Below are positions 42,176 to 53,476 of a stretch of DNA of 64,000 bases, in pieces. A program made the position numbers and the translations under genes. Origin of the DNA: Tricholomella constricta (lineage: Eukaryota; Basidiomycota; Agaricomycetes; Agaricales; Lyophyllaceae); contig JAACJP010000002.1 in NCBI GenBank assembly GCA_013368375.1, positions 2,108,001 to 2,172,000 on the forward strand, in the 5' to 3' direction. Each line of letters starts with the position of its first letter. The stretch's first letter is position 1. The notes beneath the pieces are model-generated. The model saw only the letters and a program-made list of their open reading frames with translations, was not told the origin of the DNA and did not search any database.

Positions 42176-44479
42176 GACGCTTAGCCGGAGCCTGTTTCGC
42201 GATGGGCGTGTCCGAGACATCACGAGTAGAGGGGGCCTTGCGCTTCCTGCTGCTGCGGCGAGGCTCTTCTTCCAGCTGAGCGGCAGTTGATGCAGGAGTG
42301 GGCAATGTTGGAGTACCCGTCAAGGGTGCGGCGGCGACGGCTGTGGGTAGAGATTTGACAGCAGCTGGTGTGTAGACTGCCGGGGGCTGGAAAGCTGGCG
42401 CAGAGTTAGTGTTCACTATGGCCACCGGGCCCCTCAAAGCAGCGGCGACACCCTTCCCACCACGCCTACCACCACGCCTACCACCGCGTTTTCCACCGCG
42501 CCCACGTCTTCCTCCACGCTCCGACCCCAAGGCGCTTCCAGGGTTATCGGAAGACTTCAAAGTTTCGGCGCTGGAATCGGCCTCGGGCGTAGAAGTGGGG
42601 GCCCCGGTGTCTTCTTGTACAGTGGTAGAGGTGTCTCCGCCGCCATTTATGATTGTGGGGGCGAGGGCGTGGGCAGACGTAGTAGTAGTCATGTTCCCGC
42701 TTCCGCCGTCACCTGTGTTCGAGGGAGTTGACACCGAGTCAGAGGCGTTGTCACGAAGAATCGGTGGTGAGAAATTGGCGACAGGGGGAGAGGACTGTGT
42801 AATGGGAGCGGGAGCGGGAGCGGGTTCTTGGAAGGACAATGTATCTAGGCCATCGATAGTCTCATTGTCACTGTCACCGTGATTGTCGTCATCGTTATGA
42901 TTGTCGTCGTCATTTTGAAAGTCATCGATGTCGCCATCTGACAGCGACATCGGCTTTGAGAACTGTAAAATGTTGTGGGATCGGTTCTGGGCATCGAAAA
43001 TTGCTGTGTACAAGCGGAGAGCGTCCGTTGCCTTCATAGCCTTGGGATCGAGGCTTGGGAAGTCGGCAAGTGTGTCGCAATGGGTCATTCCAATGGAACC
43101 TCGTGTCGAAGTACCGAGGACGTCCCAAGGTACTTCTGCCGAGTTCGAGACCTCTACAACAAACCAAGCCCGTCAGCCACAGTGATTCAATTCTATTGAT
43201 CGTCGACTTACTCCAGGCCATTTCGATGTATTCCGTCAGTAGGTGGCGGCAGCTGGCGACGGGAATACTCTCGGGGTCTAAGGACGGCAGGATGGGGTAT
43301 CCATCCTCGTTCAAGATAATAGAGAGCTCGACTTGCTTCATTGTTGACTCTGTGAGGGGGATCAGTTCGGGACACTTGACTGTCAGAAAGGGTCCATCAG
43401 TCCCGGCGCACAACAACGATGGCAGGAAAATAAATACCTGGCAATGCGCCCTCTGCGAACCGTCGAAACTCATTGCGGAAGTCTTTGAAATGGGCACATT
43501 GATCAGCGAAAGTCGCCGATTGAGCATTGTTGGATACGGTGCCGCTATCAAGACATCAGAATGTGAGGGAAGATGGAGATGGCCAGTAGTTAACGTACTT
43601 GAAGGCCTTGAGGTCACCCGCCTCGTTGCGATAGGCGCCTTGCAGGAAGAACATGACATCACCATGCCCTCCCCAGTTCCAGCCGCACATGCCTCGCAGT
43701 GCCTCCGTGGCCGTTGGCAGTAGAGACTTCTGTTGACTGTAGAGGAAATTAGCCGTGCATCAATCAAAACATATGTCGAGAAACTCACGCATATATATGA
43801 TCAGCGCCCGGGGGTTGCTTCAGATTCTCCTTCAAGATTGCTGCTTCCTCTTCAAATTCAGCACGGGTCTTGTCGTCAAGTTCATTGTATAATTCGTGCT
43901 TGTACTTCCGGTGGAGAGTAAGGTTGCTTTCTTTGGTAGATTGGCCAGTTTCGGTGCGCTCCTTGTTGATCATGTCTCGAATATCAGCTTGCTTGGTTTT
44001 GGCGAATAAATCGACGGCGCTTGTCGCACGTGGAGCCTTGCTGGACGTTGAGGGTGCCGGCACCTCAACGTTCGTCTTCGTGTTGTTGACGAACCATTTC
44101 TTCAGTTTCTAAATAACATAATTAAACACGGAATGCCCGACGGAGAAAAAAAGCTTACATGTTTGAGTGATTCGAGATTTGGACCGTCAGGGCCAGTGGA
44201 GTTGAATTGCTGGATGAAGAGAGGATATACGAGACGGAGGACCCAGTCCCCCTTGTCGCCCTTCACCTGCCCAGTCCCTCGAGGGCCAGTGGCTTTCTGA
44301 GTGAGCTTGTCAACGAACTCCTGATACTGTGGAAGGTGAGAGAGCAGGAGGGCTTTCTCCTCCTTGCTGAAAGCTCCTTGATTGGGACGTGGAGCTGCTG
44401 CCGTAGACGTAGGCGGGTCGAGCGGAGGGGTTGGGTTGGGCGGTGAGCCAGAGTTGGCAGGGTCCGAGGGATTTGCCAT
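42176..44479 (-). pseudogene. Host gene 1: uncharacterised RGG-rich protein, 3' end displaced by element 1
   Basis: Multi-exon minus-strand gene starting at the ATG 44479 (MANPSDPANSG). Exons read GAFSKEEKALLLSHLPQYQ, VDLFAKTKQADIRDMINKE, YKHELYNELDDKTRAEFEEE, GHGDVMFFLQGAYRNEAGD, TESTMKQVELSIILNEDGY and SNSAEVPWDVLGTSTRG. An acidic Asp/Asn-rich stretch, an RGG/KRGGRRGG box and a basic end (RRSSRKRKAPS) follow, suggesting a nuclear or RNA-binding protein. I have seen similar unnamed proteins in Agaricomycetes. Element 1 entered just after KQAPAKR, so the last 12 or so native residues lie at 31154-31196. The present frame continues through the LTR to about 41904, replacing them with roughly 90 foreign residues. 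The protein may still be partly functional. Confidence 0.7.
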
Positions 44480-44844
44480 GATACGTAGAACGAGGGGAAC
44501 GCGAAAGCCTGCAAAATTGCGAGAGGTGTCCTTTTAGCTTCGAGTCCGCTTTGACTGTGGCATTTCGAAGAGCAACCGTGCAGAGGTCCATGCTTGGAGG
44601 GCCATCCGCAGGTCAAAGTGTGGCGGCGGGCCAAGCGGCATTTCCAGCTTGAGCCTGATTGTTAACGATTATTCATAGGTTCAGTATAAATGGAGACAAA
44701 AGACGTACATTTAACTGCTCGATCCAGACAAGGCCAAAGTTTCCGTTGTGGGTCAGAGTGCCGCTCGAATTAGGGTTGGAGAAAGACAATAGAATAATAA
44801 TCCTTTCTTGTCGAGGACACATTGTAAGTAAGTCGAGTTTGTGA
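44480..44844. other. Short intergenic region between the two host genes
   Basis: 365 bp upstream of host gene 1 and downstream of host gene 2. No further gene seen, presumably the promoter of host gene 1. Confidence 0.5.
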
Positions 44845-45915
44845 TTAATGAGCCCGTGCTTTGCCCTTGCGAACAGTATTGTAAAGGTGAAATATTGTAG
44901 CAAAGCATGGAGGGGAAACAACGGTATCGTATTTCAAAAAAAAAGCTTGTCCGGCGAAATCAATCCCCAGAGGCTCCGCCCAAAGATGCTCGAGCCATTC
45001 GGGCCATCCTCCTAGATAGAGTTTCAGCGTATTGCCGAGCTCGACCCCGTACACTCCGAGCTCGACCTTGAAGTCCAGCAGATGGATGCTGCGATCTCCA
45101 CGTCGAGGAAAGACAGCTATTTCAACATGGCTGTGGGCATCCTGTAGACAGCTCAGTAACAGATCAAACAGATAATCATTCGAACTAACCGATTTCCAAA
45201 TAAAGAGTCGCACACCACATGTAAAGTCCCTATCATTTGAAGCATAACAAGCGACAGTATTGTTCGAACGTTGTACGGGTGGAATGGGGGAAGATGCGAC
45301 AAAAGTGGCAGACGACGAGGGAAAGTCATCATACATAGGACTTGTCGGTGGAGACAAACTCCAGCTAGCCGCCTGCGGAGAGGGTGGAGCACGGTTGGGT
45401 ACCGAAAGTGGCTGGATGGGCTCTGTTCGGTTTGTGCGGCGGGGCTGAGGTTTGAGCTCCTCACGAATAGTAAACCATGCTGTTAACTCGGTGGCATCAT
45501 GGAGGACCTTCGGGTCTAACGAGGTATGCGTTAGCCAAGTGAATGTCCAGGGCGCATTATTCTTCTTCTAAATGTCGATCAAATCAGGCGCAACGTTAGA
45601 CGCACTAGAAAAATGCCACTTACCACCATCTGGAACCACCGCCCGATGTTTGAGTGCTCCAGGCTGTTTCCCTTTGCCGAGGCTAACTTTCCCGTGCACA
45701 CTTGTGGCGTTCGGTAGATCCAACCGTGAACTCGGCGCTGGTCGTTGTACGGCGCCGCGAGGAATTCAATAGCTTTTGTAATCCGCTCTTCGTTGACTTT
45801 GTTGGCAGCAGATTTATTCAGACCATGGAGTGCTGGGTCGGCATCGGCGAGGGGTCCCAAGCGACGGGTGAGAGGTAATTGTTGAGAGTAGGGCGCAGCC
45901 CGGGCTTGACGACGT
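44845..45915 (-). pseudogene. Host gene 2: uncharacterised protein, body separated from its start by element 2
   Basis: Removing element 2 and one GACGT copy restores an open frame that starts at 56246 (MPRIASSATGR) and continues here as RQARAAPYSQQLPLTRRLGP. It then reads LHGLNKSAANKVNEERITKA and PYNDQRRVHGWIYRTPQV, and after an intron KKNNAPWTFTWLTHTSLDPK. Further on come AWFTIREELKPQPRRTNRTE, RSNNTVACYASNDRDFTC, VEIAVFPRRGDRSIHLLDF and PLGIDFAGQAFFLKY, with the stop at 44845. The product would be about 330 aa, with no domain I recognise. The insertion is at about codon 11, and the next in-frame Met is far downstream, so this allele is probably null. Confidence 0.7.
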
Positions 45916-46136
45916 TGTAACGGGGTTACAGAATTTGGGGACCTTGTTGTTCACACTAGACGTAAGCTTGACAAGTCTGTCGATTGCTACGTATAGGTGT
46001 ACAAGGTTGTTTATACTTAATTAATGTAATGAATTAAATAGGCAACACCAGAAGGTGTTGCCAAACAATAGCGTAATCGTCTCGATAAGATACGATTAGA
46101 TAACCAAGATTAGATAAGATAGTGGGCGTCCTTACA
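45916..46136 (-). repeat. Element 2 LTR, 3' copy
   Basis: 221 bp. Contains a perfect 9-bp hairpin (46041-46049 with 46054-46062, loop AGAA). Confidence 0.95.
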
Positions 46137-46147
46137 TACCCCCCTTT
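46137..46147 (-). other. Polypurine tract of element 2
   Basis: Sense strand AAAGGGGGGTA directly abuts the 3' LTR. Confidence 0.75.
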
Positions 46148-46492
46148 AAGATCGCGTGTAGCGATCTTCACCAGGGAGTTGGGCAGAAAAAGAGAGTAAA
46201 AGGAGGGTCTAGGTCCCGGCGACCTAGACCTATCAAATAATGCAAGAATACGTAGGTATAATACGTATTCTTGACTTAACGAGTAGTGGATGCATTAGCG
46301 CCACTGCACGGCCTCAAAGTGCCGTGCGGCAAAGAATGGTGGTGAGGACATCCAATGTTGCGTTAATACGCAACCTGCGGATTGCTCTTCGGGAGTCAGG
46401 TGGTCTGCACCTGACAATGGCGGTCGGCCCGGCGGTACGCCCTACGTGTCGAGGTCGGTTCGTTGACGGGGGGATTAAGTTGTCTCCCCGAC

Positions 46493-49445
46493 CTATGACT
46501 CCATCACTGTGTCGGGGTCGGTGGTGTTGTTGTCCACCGGACCCTGGCTGGTGGTAATCACCGCCAGTGATAAAGGCCCTGTAAGGGCCGACACGGGGTC
46601 CACTTGGGTTTCGGTAGCTCCAGTTGGAGCTGCCACGACTGTGGAGGGTGTCGCGGGGGCAGGTATAGCTGCCGCCGGGTCCGCCATTTCGACGTTGATG
46701 GACGTCGATCCCGATGAAGCTGGGTGATGCAGGCCTGGGGGGAGATATTCCCCCACCCGAACACGGAGTCCTCGGAAGTGTGGGTCTTCACCCACAAACA
46801 TCCATTCCGAACTCACTAGACAGTCTAGTGATTCGGTCTGGAATTCCACGTGCATCAGTGTTTGGATGCGCGTGATGTCGTCGGTGGTGGGATGGTACCA
46901 CCCATCCCACTCAGGGATGGCGGGCGGAACACCCATTTCATCTAGACGACGAACTCGATCGTCGTCAACATTGCGGAACAGGTCCTTATAGGGACCTGAG
47001 TTAGAGTAGTTATGGTCCAAATAATGTAGACCATAAGTGTAGCTATGGTGTATCCAGCTTACTGGAATACCAATGTTGATAAGGTGTTGCAAGACACCTT
47101 GTTCAGTGATCCGCACCTCCGGAGGGATCACTTGGATGCGAGGTATGGTAACCTCAGGGCCTTCGATCGGTGTGAAAGGCCGATCTGGATTGGCCTCGTT
47201 ATAGGCAGCCACAGCCTCTGCGTAGAGGTATGGCCGCGCAGTAATGGTCGCGAAAAGTCGCATGAACCATGACCGCATGCTGTGGGTAGTTGGCGCTAGT
47301 ACATTCGCCAACAAGTATCCCCAAGTTCCGCGCCTATGTACGCGGAACCGGTAGTCCATGACGATTCCTCCGTATTGGTTCTTTGAACCAATACCCCATG
47401 GTGAATCATATGTTGGCACCAGTGCTCGACATCGAGGGCATGGTCGGGGCCTGGCTGAGGCAGGCCAGCGCCTCGTGTAGGCTTGTCCGGCCTATATTCG
47501 AATGCCCTCCCAGGCCGCCTAATTGGCGCGGCCTGCCAAATGGGTGACCGTGTATCGAACAGTCGGTTGACGCTTCTAAATTCATCCATGGCTGCTCGAG
47601 CCATGGATCGGTCGCGCAAATGGGGCGCTACCGAGAGGGAGACTCGCCGGAACTCCCTAAAGAGCATAAAGGCCTCTGCCCGCTCTTCATCCGTCACGCC
47701 GGGGCGCCGATCGTTGATCAGTGCATACAACTGATCAACTTCACGAGGGTTCATTGGGAACCCGCGTGGTGCGACGGCATATAGCCGTCCCGATGGGGGA
47801 CGAGAATTGTGTCCCGTCCCCAACTCGCTTTCGGACACTCGCACTGCGGTGCCTAGTGCGTAGGCACGATTCTGGGCGGACAATACATATATCGTCCGCA
47901 CTAGCATATCCCAAAAGCGGTTGTCCCTCTCGTGGCGGTCGTTGATGAAGACCACCCCGAGCTCGTCAGGGATCCGCCCCGGCATCTCCTTCTCAGCTTT
48001 GCGAGCCATATTCTCGCGATGCTGCTTTTGCCCGGCAGCCTTCTTCTTGCTGACAGGCTTGTCGTCGTCAGACGACTCGCCCCAGTCCGATTCATCCATA
48101 GCCTCGGCATATGGATCCGATGCCTTCTGTTTGCCTTTGGATGGCGGCGTTGGGGGCTGCACCATCGTACTAGGTGGTGCAGGGGCTGGCGCTGGCAAAG
48201 TATATTTGCCAACAGGTTCCTTCTTCTGAGAACCTCGTTCTGGGTTCCGCACCCGGCTTTCTCCCGGGGGCGGTAACGCTCCGGATAGGTTTTGCGGCTT
48301 TGCTTCCGCTGACGTCGACGATGTCGAAGCCGTGCGCTCAATTTCTCGAGCAGGTAAGGGGCGCACTTCGCGCGTCCCTTGATCCTCTCGGCGCTCTTCC
48401 CGTTGAGAACCATAATCAAGTGGGCGTTCGTCACGCCACACTTCCTGTCGGGGTGGCGGTTGTACCGCCGATTCTCCTGTTCCAGGCGTCGTTCCGGACG
48501 CCTGGGCTCGCTCCTCTCTTGTCGTTGCGGCTCGTATGAGGTGCGTTCTTCTCGACGCACCTCCATTTGCTGCCTTTTTATGGGTCGGGACGATGGTCCC
48601 TCCCCGCGATCCGGCGATGCTACTGCCGGCCGTTTTCTTGCCAGGCTGAGTTGCTCAGCCATGGCCGCTTCTCTCGCTTTCACGCGTCTCAAATCCACGC
48701 AAACTCCATCGTATGCATCAAGCAGCTGGGTTATAACCAGCTGCGCCATTCCATCGTCCAAGAAATCACAAAATTCGCGGTGAATACCCACGTCTTCCAA
48801 TCGATCCAAGAGAGAAGAAAGGAGACCATCGTCTGCGAATGGTCTCCTCGAACTTGACGCAGGCGATACTCTACGATCGTCTGCCATCCTCCGCGAACTC
48901 GACGCCGACGACGCTTTGTCATCTGCATTCGGTGCAACATGTTGCCGCACCGGTTTGCCGCGCACCACTTGCGCCGGCGGAACATTTGCTTGCAGACGAC
49001 TTTGGTCGTCTACCTCCATCTTCTCCGATTCGTTGTACCGCGTATTGTGCGATACAGGCTGCATGGGCATTTGGGGGTACCACGTCGGTTGCGGGTACCC
49101 CATGAAACCCGCCATTGATGGCATCTGTTGGAATGCCAGCCCTGGCGGGTAAAAACCACCCATAGGTGGTTGTTGCCCTTGGTGGTGCGGTTGGCTCATA
49201 TGGCCAACCGTCGGAAATGTTTGTTGCCCCTGATGGGGCGGTTGGCTCATATGGCCAACCGGAGGATATTGGTATAATTGGGGCTGCGAGCCCATGTAAG
49301 TTGGGGGCAGGGGCGCATTTTCCGCGCGCCCCTGCACTCCCTCCCCACTTGAACTCGGCCCCGGGTTCAAATTTTGCTGGTCGGTGCGGCTGTCGCCGCC
49401 CCGAATCGCGTCGTTGCTGGAGGTTGGTACTTGGCTGGGGTACAT
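46493..49445 (-). CDS. Element 2 third ORF region (sense, after pol), frame-broken
   Basis: Three overlapping frames read consecutively as one protein-like stretch. Frame a starts at the ATG 49445 (MYPSQVPTSSNDAIRGG, Gln/Pro/Met-rich, then LLDRLEDVGIHREFCDFLDD). Frame b is natural from about 48430 (VWRDERPLDYGSQREE.. to SVNRLFDTRSPIWQAAP). Frame c runs from about 47450 (RPCPRCRALVPTYDSPWGIG, YLLANVLAPTTHSMRSWFM, VEMADPAAAIPAPA) to the stop at 46493. The CPRC pair may bind zinc. Whether the frame changes are introns, programmed shifts or decay is not decidable here. No recognised domain, although long third ORFs of this kind accompany gypsy elements in mushrooms. Confidence 0.5.
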
Positions 49446-49573
49446 GTTGGTTTGTGTTGAGAGGGTTGAAAATCGGTTGCGCGTCTAGCGCCAAACATAT
49501 TTAACCTTCTGTCATAACTTTTGATGGTTATGTAATTTTCCTGATCGCCGTGGTCACATGACCGCGCCACATT

Positions 49574-52500
49574 CTAGGTTCGTCGCGGTAATCTCGACGC
49601 GCTCTTCACCCCTTGTAGTTCCAAGTAGCGATCCAGTGCCGCTAACTTGTTACAATTGGTGTGCGGTTCCCAGGTGGTGTCTCCCAGGCTCCACCTAACC
49701 TGATATTCCACAGTATTATTTTGGGTCCATCTATGGCCCAAAATGTCTTCTACAAACCATTCGTGATTATCCGGCGCCCCAAAATCGTAGGGCTCCAGAT
49801 GAGTTCTATTAGGGAACATTGTATCATTCGTTGCGTAGTATGGGCGCAACATCGATATATGAAATGTTGGATGTATCCGGCGCTCCATGAGTGCCGTAGG
49901 TAATTCCAACGTATAGTTCAACGTGTCTGGCATGGCCTTCAGCACTTTGTAGGGCCCGACGAATTTCGGGCACAATTTACGGGCGCGTCCCTTGGGGAGG
50001 TTCAAGTTCTTGGTGGATAAATACACCAAGTCTCCCTCCGTTATTTCTGGACCAGCGGATCGGCGCCTGTTTGCCTCGCGCGTTTGAAATACGCGCGCTT
50101 CGATTATAGCGTCATGCGCCTCCGCTATATTCTGCAATGCGCGTTCCGCATACTCTCGAATTCCCTTCGGTATTACGCTGTCTGAGCATATCTCTTTCAA
50201 CATGGACGGCATGTATCCACTATTCAGCTCAAATGGAGCGAACTTGGTGGTAGCCGATACGCTCGCATTTATCGCGAACTCAGCCATGGGTATACAATCT
50301 ACCCAATCCTTTTGGTCATGCCTCACAACGGCACGAAATATCTGGCCAATACTACGATTGGCTCGCTCCGTTTGTCCATCCGTCTGAGGATGGAAAGATG
50401 TCGACATTAGGAGCTTAGCTCCTAATAACTTATGTAGTTCGCGCCACCAGCGTGATGTAAACTTAGAGTCTCGATCGCTTACGATCGAGCTTGGCAGGCC
50501 ATGGAGCCTGACGATCTCCCGTAAGTATACCCATGATAATTGGGCTGCTGTCATCGTCGTATGTATGGGTATCATATGCACCATACTCGTCATACGACAA
50601 ATTACTACCCATAGGTAATTATATCCCTTTGATTCTGGAAATGGACCTATAAAGTCCATTCCGATAGAATCCCAAGGCTTAGTTGGTACTGGCAGGGAGT
50701 GTAGTTTCCCTGACGGTTTTTGATTTGACGTCTTGATCTGCTGGCAGTACTCGCACGTTTTACAAAACGTACGCACAGTCGTGGCTAGTGATGGCCACCA
50801 ATACCATCGTCGAATATATTCAGTAGTCCGTTCGGCACCAAAATGGCCCATAGTTTTATGGGCTTGCTCAATAATTGTGGTGATGAGCTCGGGTTCTCGC
50901 GGTATACATAGAACACTATCATTTATAGCGTTCGTGGTCCAAATGAGATTGTCTTTCGTGGTGAACGTACGAAAGTCCATGGGGTTAGCGAGAATAACTG
51001 AAAATAGTTTATCCTTTGGGTATCCAAGGATAACGTCGTGACGGATCTTTTCATCCGTTTTGTCTGGGGGAGGAGAAACTGTGTCCCTCCCGAGGACAAT
51101 ATCTCCGACCGTACGTTCCCGTTCGGTTGGACTCATGCTTTTCTGAGGATGTGACGATGTTCCGGATGCGGTACTTGGTGCCGCAGCCTCCATTATCTGA
51201 GCCTCGACATCTCGATCCTCCTGGCGTTCTTGAAGACGCTTGCTTCGACGTATTTCTACGTCTTTCATCGCTCGAATCTCAACTACTTTTTCCACGATTT
51301 CATGGTATCGTGGTACTGGTAGATCTTCACCAGTAGGATCGATTCTAGCATCAGCAGCTACGAAGTCGTGGACGTCATAACGATCTTGATGGTTATCGCT
51401 CTCGAAGTATCGCGATAGACAGTCGGCGACTTTGTTCAGTTCGCCTTTCACATAGGTTATGTCGAAGTTAAATCGCGACATGTATTCCATCCATCGACGC
51501 TGCCTAGGTGATAAATTCACCTGGGTCTTAAAGAATTCAAGGGCTTTATGGTCGGTAATGATGTGGATTTTATAGCCCACAAGTTTATCCTCCCACTTAA
51601 GTAACGCTTCGAGAATAGCTAAGGTCTCGAGTTCATGCACAGCATAATTCTGCTGTGCATTAGTGAATTTTTTGGACATGAATCCAGCCGGCTGGGCTTG
51701 GATCCATGTAGGTCCTTGTCCATACATCGCACCGACGCCTGACTTGGAGGCGTCACAGATAATCCAAATTGGTTCGCCTGTCTTCGGTTGAATCGGCCGA
51801 ATAATTGGCGTTGTGCAGCATATATGCTTTATCATTTCAAAGCATCGCTGATGAATTGGTCTCCAATAAAATGGCGACCCATTCTCGGTCATCGCCATTA
51901 GTGGACTAGTGTATGCAGATATATCTGGGAGAAACTGTCCCAGATAGTTAACAAGTCCAACGAATCGTTGGATATCGTTGTAATTCCGTGGTATCCTCCA
52001 GTCACGGATCCGTGCCAGTTTGTCGGCGTCAGGGTGAATTCCTTGGTCGTCAATAATATGACCAAGGCAATCAACGCGATCCGAATACAATTCGCATTTC
52101 TTCCATTTAAGGTAGAGTGATTGTTCGCGTAATCGTTCGAACACAACTCGCAAGTGGTCTTCATGTTCCTCAATAGAGTTCGAGAATATGAATATATCGT
52201 CCAAGTATACATGCATGAACTTCCCAATGACGTCCCAAAAGATGGACGTCATTAATCGTTGAAATGTCGCGGGAGCATTACAGTCCCCGATTTGCATGAT
52301 GTTACTGATGTATGTTCCCGCTATCGTTGCGAAGGCGGTTTTATGTACATCTTTTTCAAGGATGCGTACTTGTTCATACGCATCCGTTAAGTCAATTTTG
52401 GACCGTATTTTTCCCCTAGCGACATCTTCGCGAATAACTTCCTGGTCTGGCAAGGGCGTAACGTCCTTGATCGTGTTATCGTTACGCTGGCGTGCGTCCA

Positions 52501-53473
52501 AGGGTGTTCTCAGGGAGCCGTCTTTTTTCGGGATACATAGCAGCGGCGCTGCTTGCTTCACCGAACGAGGCTCCCACCATTTAGAATCCGTATACCGATT
52601 GACCTTCGCGTAGAATTCCTCGCGAAGGGACATTGGGCACCTCGGCGCGTGGTACTGGTACTGTTTCTCATCATCGACGAGAGTAATCTCGTGATTGACT
52701 TCCCGCCAGGGTGGTAGCTGTTGTTTCGTACCACCCACCATATCTTCGAATTCGTCATGCCATTGCTGGCGAAGTCGTGGATAATCTTCCGCGGTAAGGC
52801 CTCCATTGGGTGCCTTACCTTTTCCGTTCACCGTTCTTGCAGCGCGAATGTGCGCTGTGTCTTTATTGCTAGGTTTAACATCAAACCTAGCTCGTGGTTT
52901 TACGAGAGCAAAGTCACTCTCATCCTTCACTGGTAACCGATACAACGGCCGTTTAGCCCGTTGTATATTCACCGGAAAATTCATTTCCGTTGGCTCCGAT
53001 ACTTCCTCAGGCCGTGGATTTCGGTACGCTTGTCCTCGCGTGCCTACATTTCTTCCTTCGTGAGCCCGCATTGACGCTATTACTGCGTTCCATTCTTGCG
53101 GCATCCGTGGGTCGAACATCCACTCATATTGTGGATGTGGATTTGGTCTATCCCAAAATGATCGATTACTCGTATTCGTATACGGCTCTGATTCCGTATC
53201 CTTGTCGGCCCCGCTCGTCTTACGCGCTTCATTATCGCGCTGATGTTCTTCGCATGGCTCGTCAACCTGTGCTCGTTCGTTCGAAGGCTCGTTTTTTGCC
53301 TTCTGCTGTCGTCGTTGGGGTTTTCTCTTCTTCGGAGGTGGCTTATCCCCCTCCTTAAGAGTTTCTTGAAACTCTTCCTCGGATAATAAAAGTGCTGGAT
53401 GATCCTTCGGTAGGCTGTTTATCGGCCTACCCTCATTATCAGGATCATCGTCATCTTCTACTGTTACTTTTAG
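49574..53473 (-). CDS. pol: Element 2 pol: RT, RNase H, integrase, chromodomain
   Basis: Same reading frame as gag-PR, directly after its UGA. The first ATG is at 53119, and the stretch before it is a charged linker (VTVEDDDDPDNEGRP, KKRKPQRRQQ). RT motifs are KKDGSLRTPLDARQRN, KIDLTDAYEQV and FMHVYLDDIFIFS. RNase H motifs are ICDASKSGVGAM, HELETLAILEA and IITDHKALEF. Integrase shows HHCC zinc (HKTMGHFGAERT..CKTCEYCQQ) and the catalytic triad in GMDFIGPFPES, VSDRDSKFTSRWW and QTDGQTERANR. The C-terminus resembles a chromodomain (VEDILGHRW..YQVRWSLGDTTWEP). 1181 codons from the ATG with no stop. Catalytic residues appear complete. Confidence 0.93.
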   Translation of the reverse strand, partial: LKVTVEDDDDPDNEGRPINSLPKDHPALLLSEEEFQETLKEGDKPPPKKRKPQRRQQKAKNEPSNERAQVDEPCEEHQRDNEARKTSGADKDTESEPYTNTSNRSFWDRPNPHPQYEWMFDPRMPQEWNAVIASMRAHEGRNVGTRGQAYRNPRPEEVSEPTEMNFPVNIQRAKRPLYRLPVKDESDFALVKPRARFDVKPSNKDTAHIRAARTVNGKGKAPNGGLTAEDYPRLRQQWHDEFEDMVGGTKQQLPPWREVNHEITLVDDEKQYQYHAPRCPMSLREEFYAKVNRYTDSKWWEPRSVKQAAPLLCIPKKDGSLRTPLDARQRNDNTIKDVTPLPDQEVIREDVARGKIRSKIDLTDAYEQVRILEKDVHKTAFATIAGTYISNIMQIGDCNAPATFQRLMTSIFWDVIGKFMHVYLDDIFIFSNSIEEHEDHLRVVFERLREQSLYLKWKKCELYSDRVDCLGHIIDDQGIHPDADKLARIRDWRIPRNYNDIQRFVGLVNYLGQFLPDISAYTSPLMAMTENGSPFYWRPIHQRCFEMIKHICCTTPIIRPIQPKTGEPIWIICDASKSGVGAMYGQGPTWIQAQPAGFMSKKFTNAQQNYAVHELETLAILEALLKWEDKLVGYKIHIITDHKALEFFKTQVNLSPRQRRWMEYMSRFNFDITYVKGELNKVADCLSRYFESDNHQDRYDVHDFVAADARIDPTGEDLPVPRYHEIVEKVVEIRAMKDVEIRRSKRLQERQEDRDVEAQIMEAAAPSTASGTSSHPQKSMSPTERERTVGDIVLGRDTVSPPPDKTDEKIRHDVILGYPKDKLFSVILANPMDFRTFTTKDNLIWTTNAINDSVLCIPREPELITTIIEQAHKTMGHFGAERTTEYIRRWYWWPSLATTVRTFCKTCEYCQQIKTSNQKPSGKLHSLPVPTKPWDSIGMDFIGPFPESKGYNYLWVVICRMTSMVHMIPIHTTMTAAQLSWVYLREIVRLHGLPSSIVSDRDSKFTSRWWRELHKLLGAKLLMSTSFHPQTDGQTERANRSIGQIFRAVVRHDQKDWVDCIPMAEFAINASVSATTKFAPFELNSGYMPSMLKEICSDSVIPKGIREYAERALQNIAEAHDAIIEARVFQTREANRRRSAGPEITEGDLVYLSTKNLNLPKGRARKLCPKFVGPYKVLKAMPDTLNYTLELPTALMERRIHPTFHISMLRPYYATNDTMFPNRTHLEPYDFGAPDNHEWFVEDILGHRWTQNNTVEYQVRWSLGDTTWEPHTNCNKLAALDRYLELQGVKSASRLPRRT

Positions 53474-53476
53474 TCA
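53474..53476 (-). promoter_or_regulatory. UGA-CUA stop between gag-PR and pol (candidate readthrough)
   Basis: Sense RNA reads GAA UGA CUA AAA, with the same frame open on both sides. UGA followed by CUA is a well-known efficient readthrough context in viruses and some cellular genes. It would give Gag-Pol without a frameshift. Confidence 0.55.
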
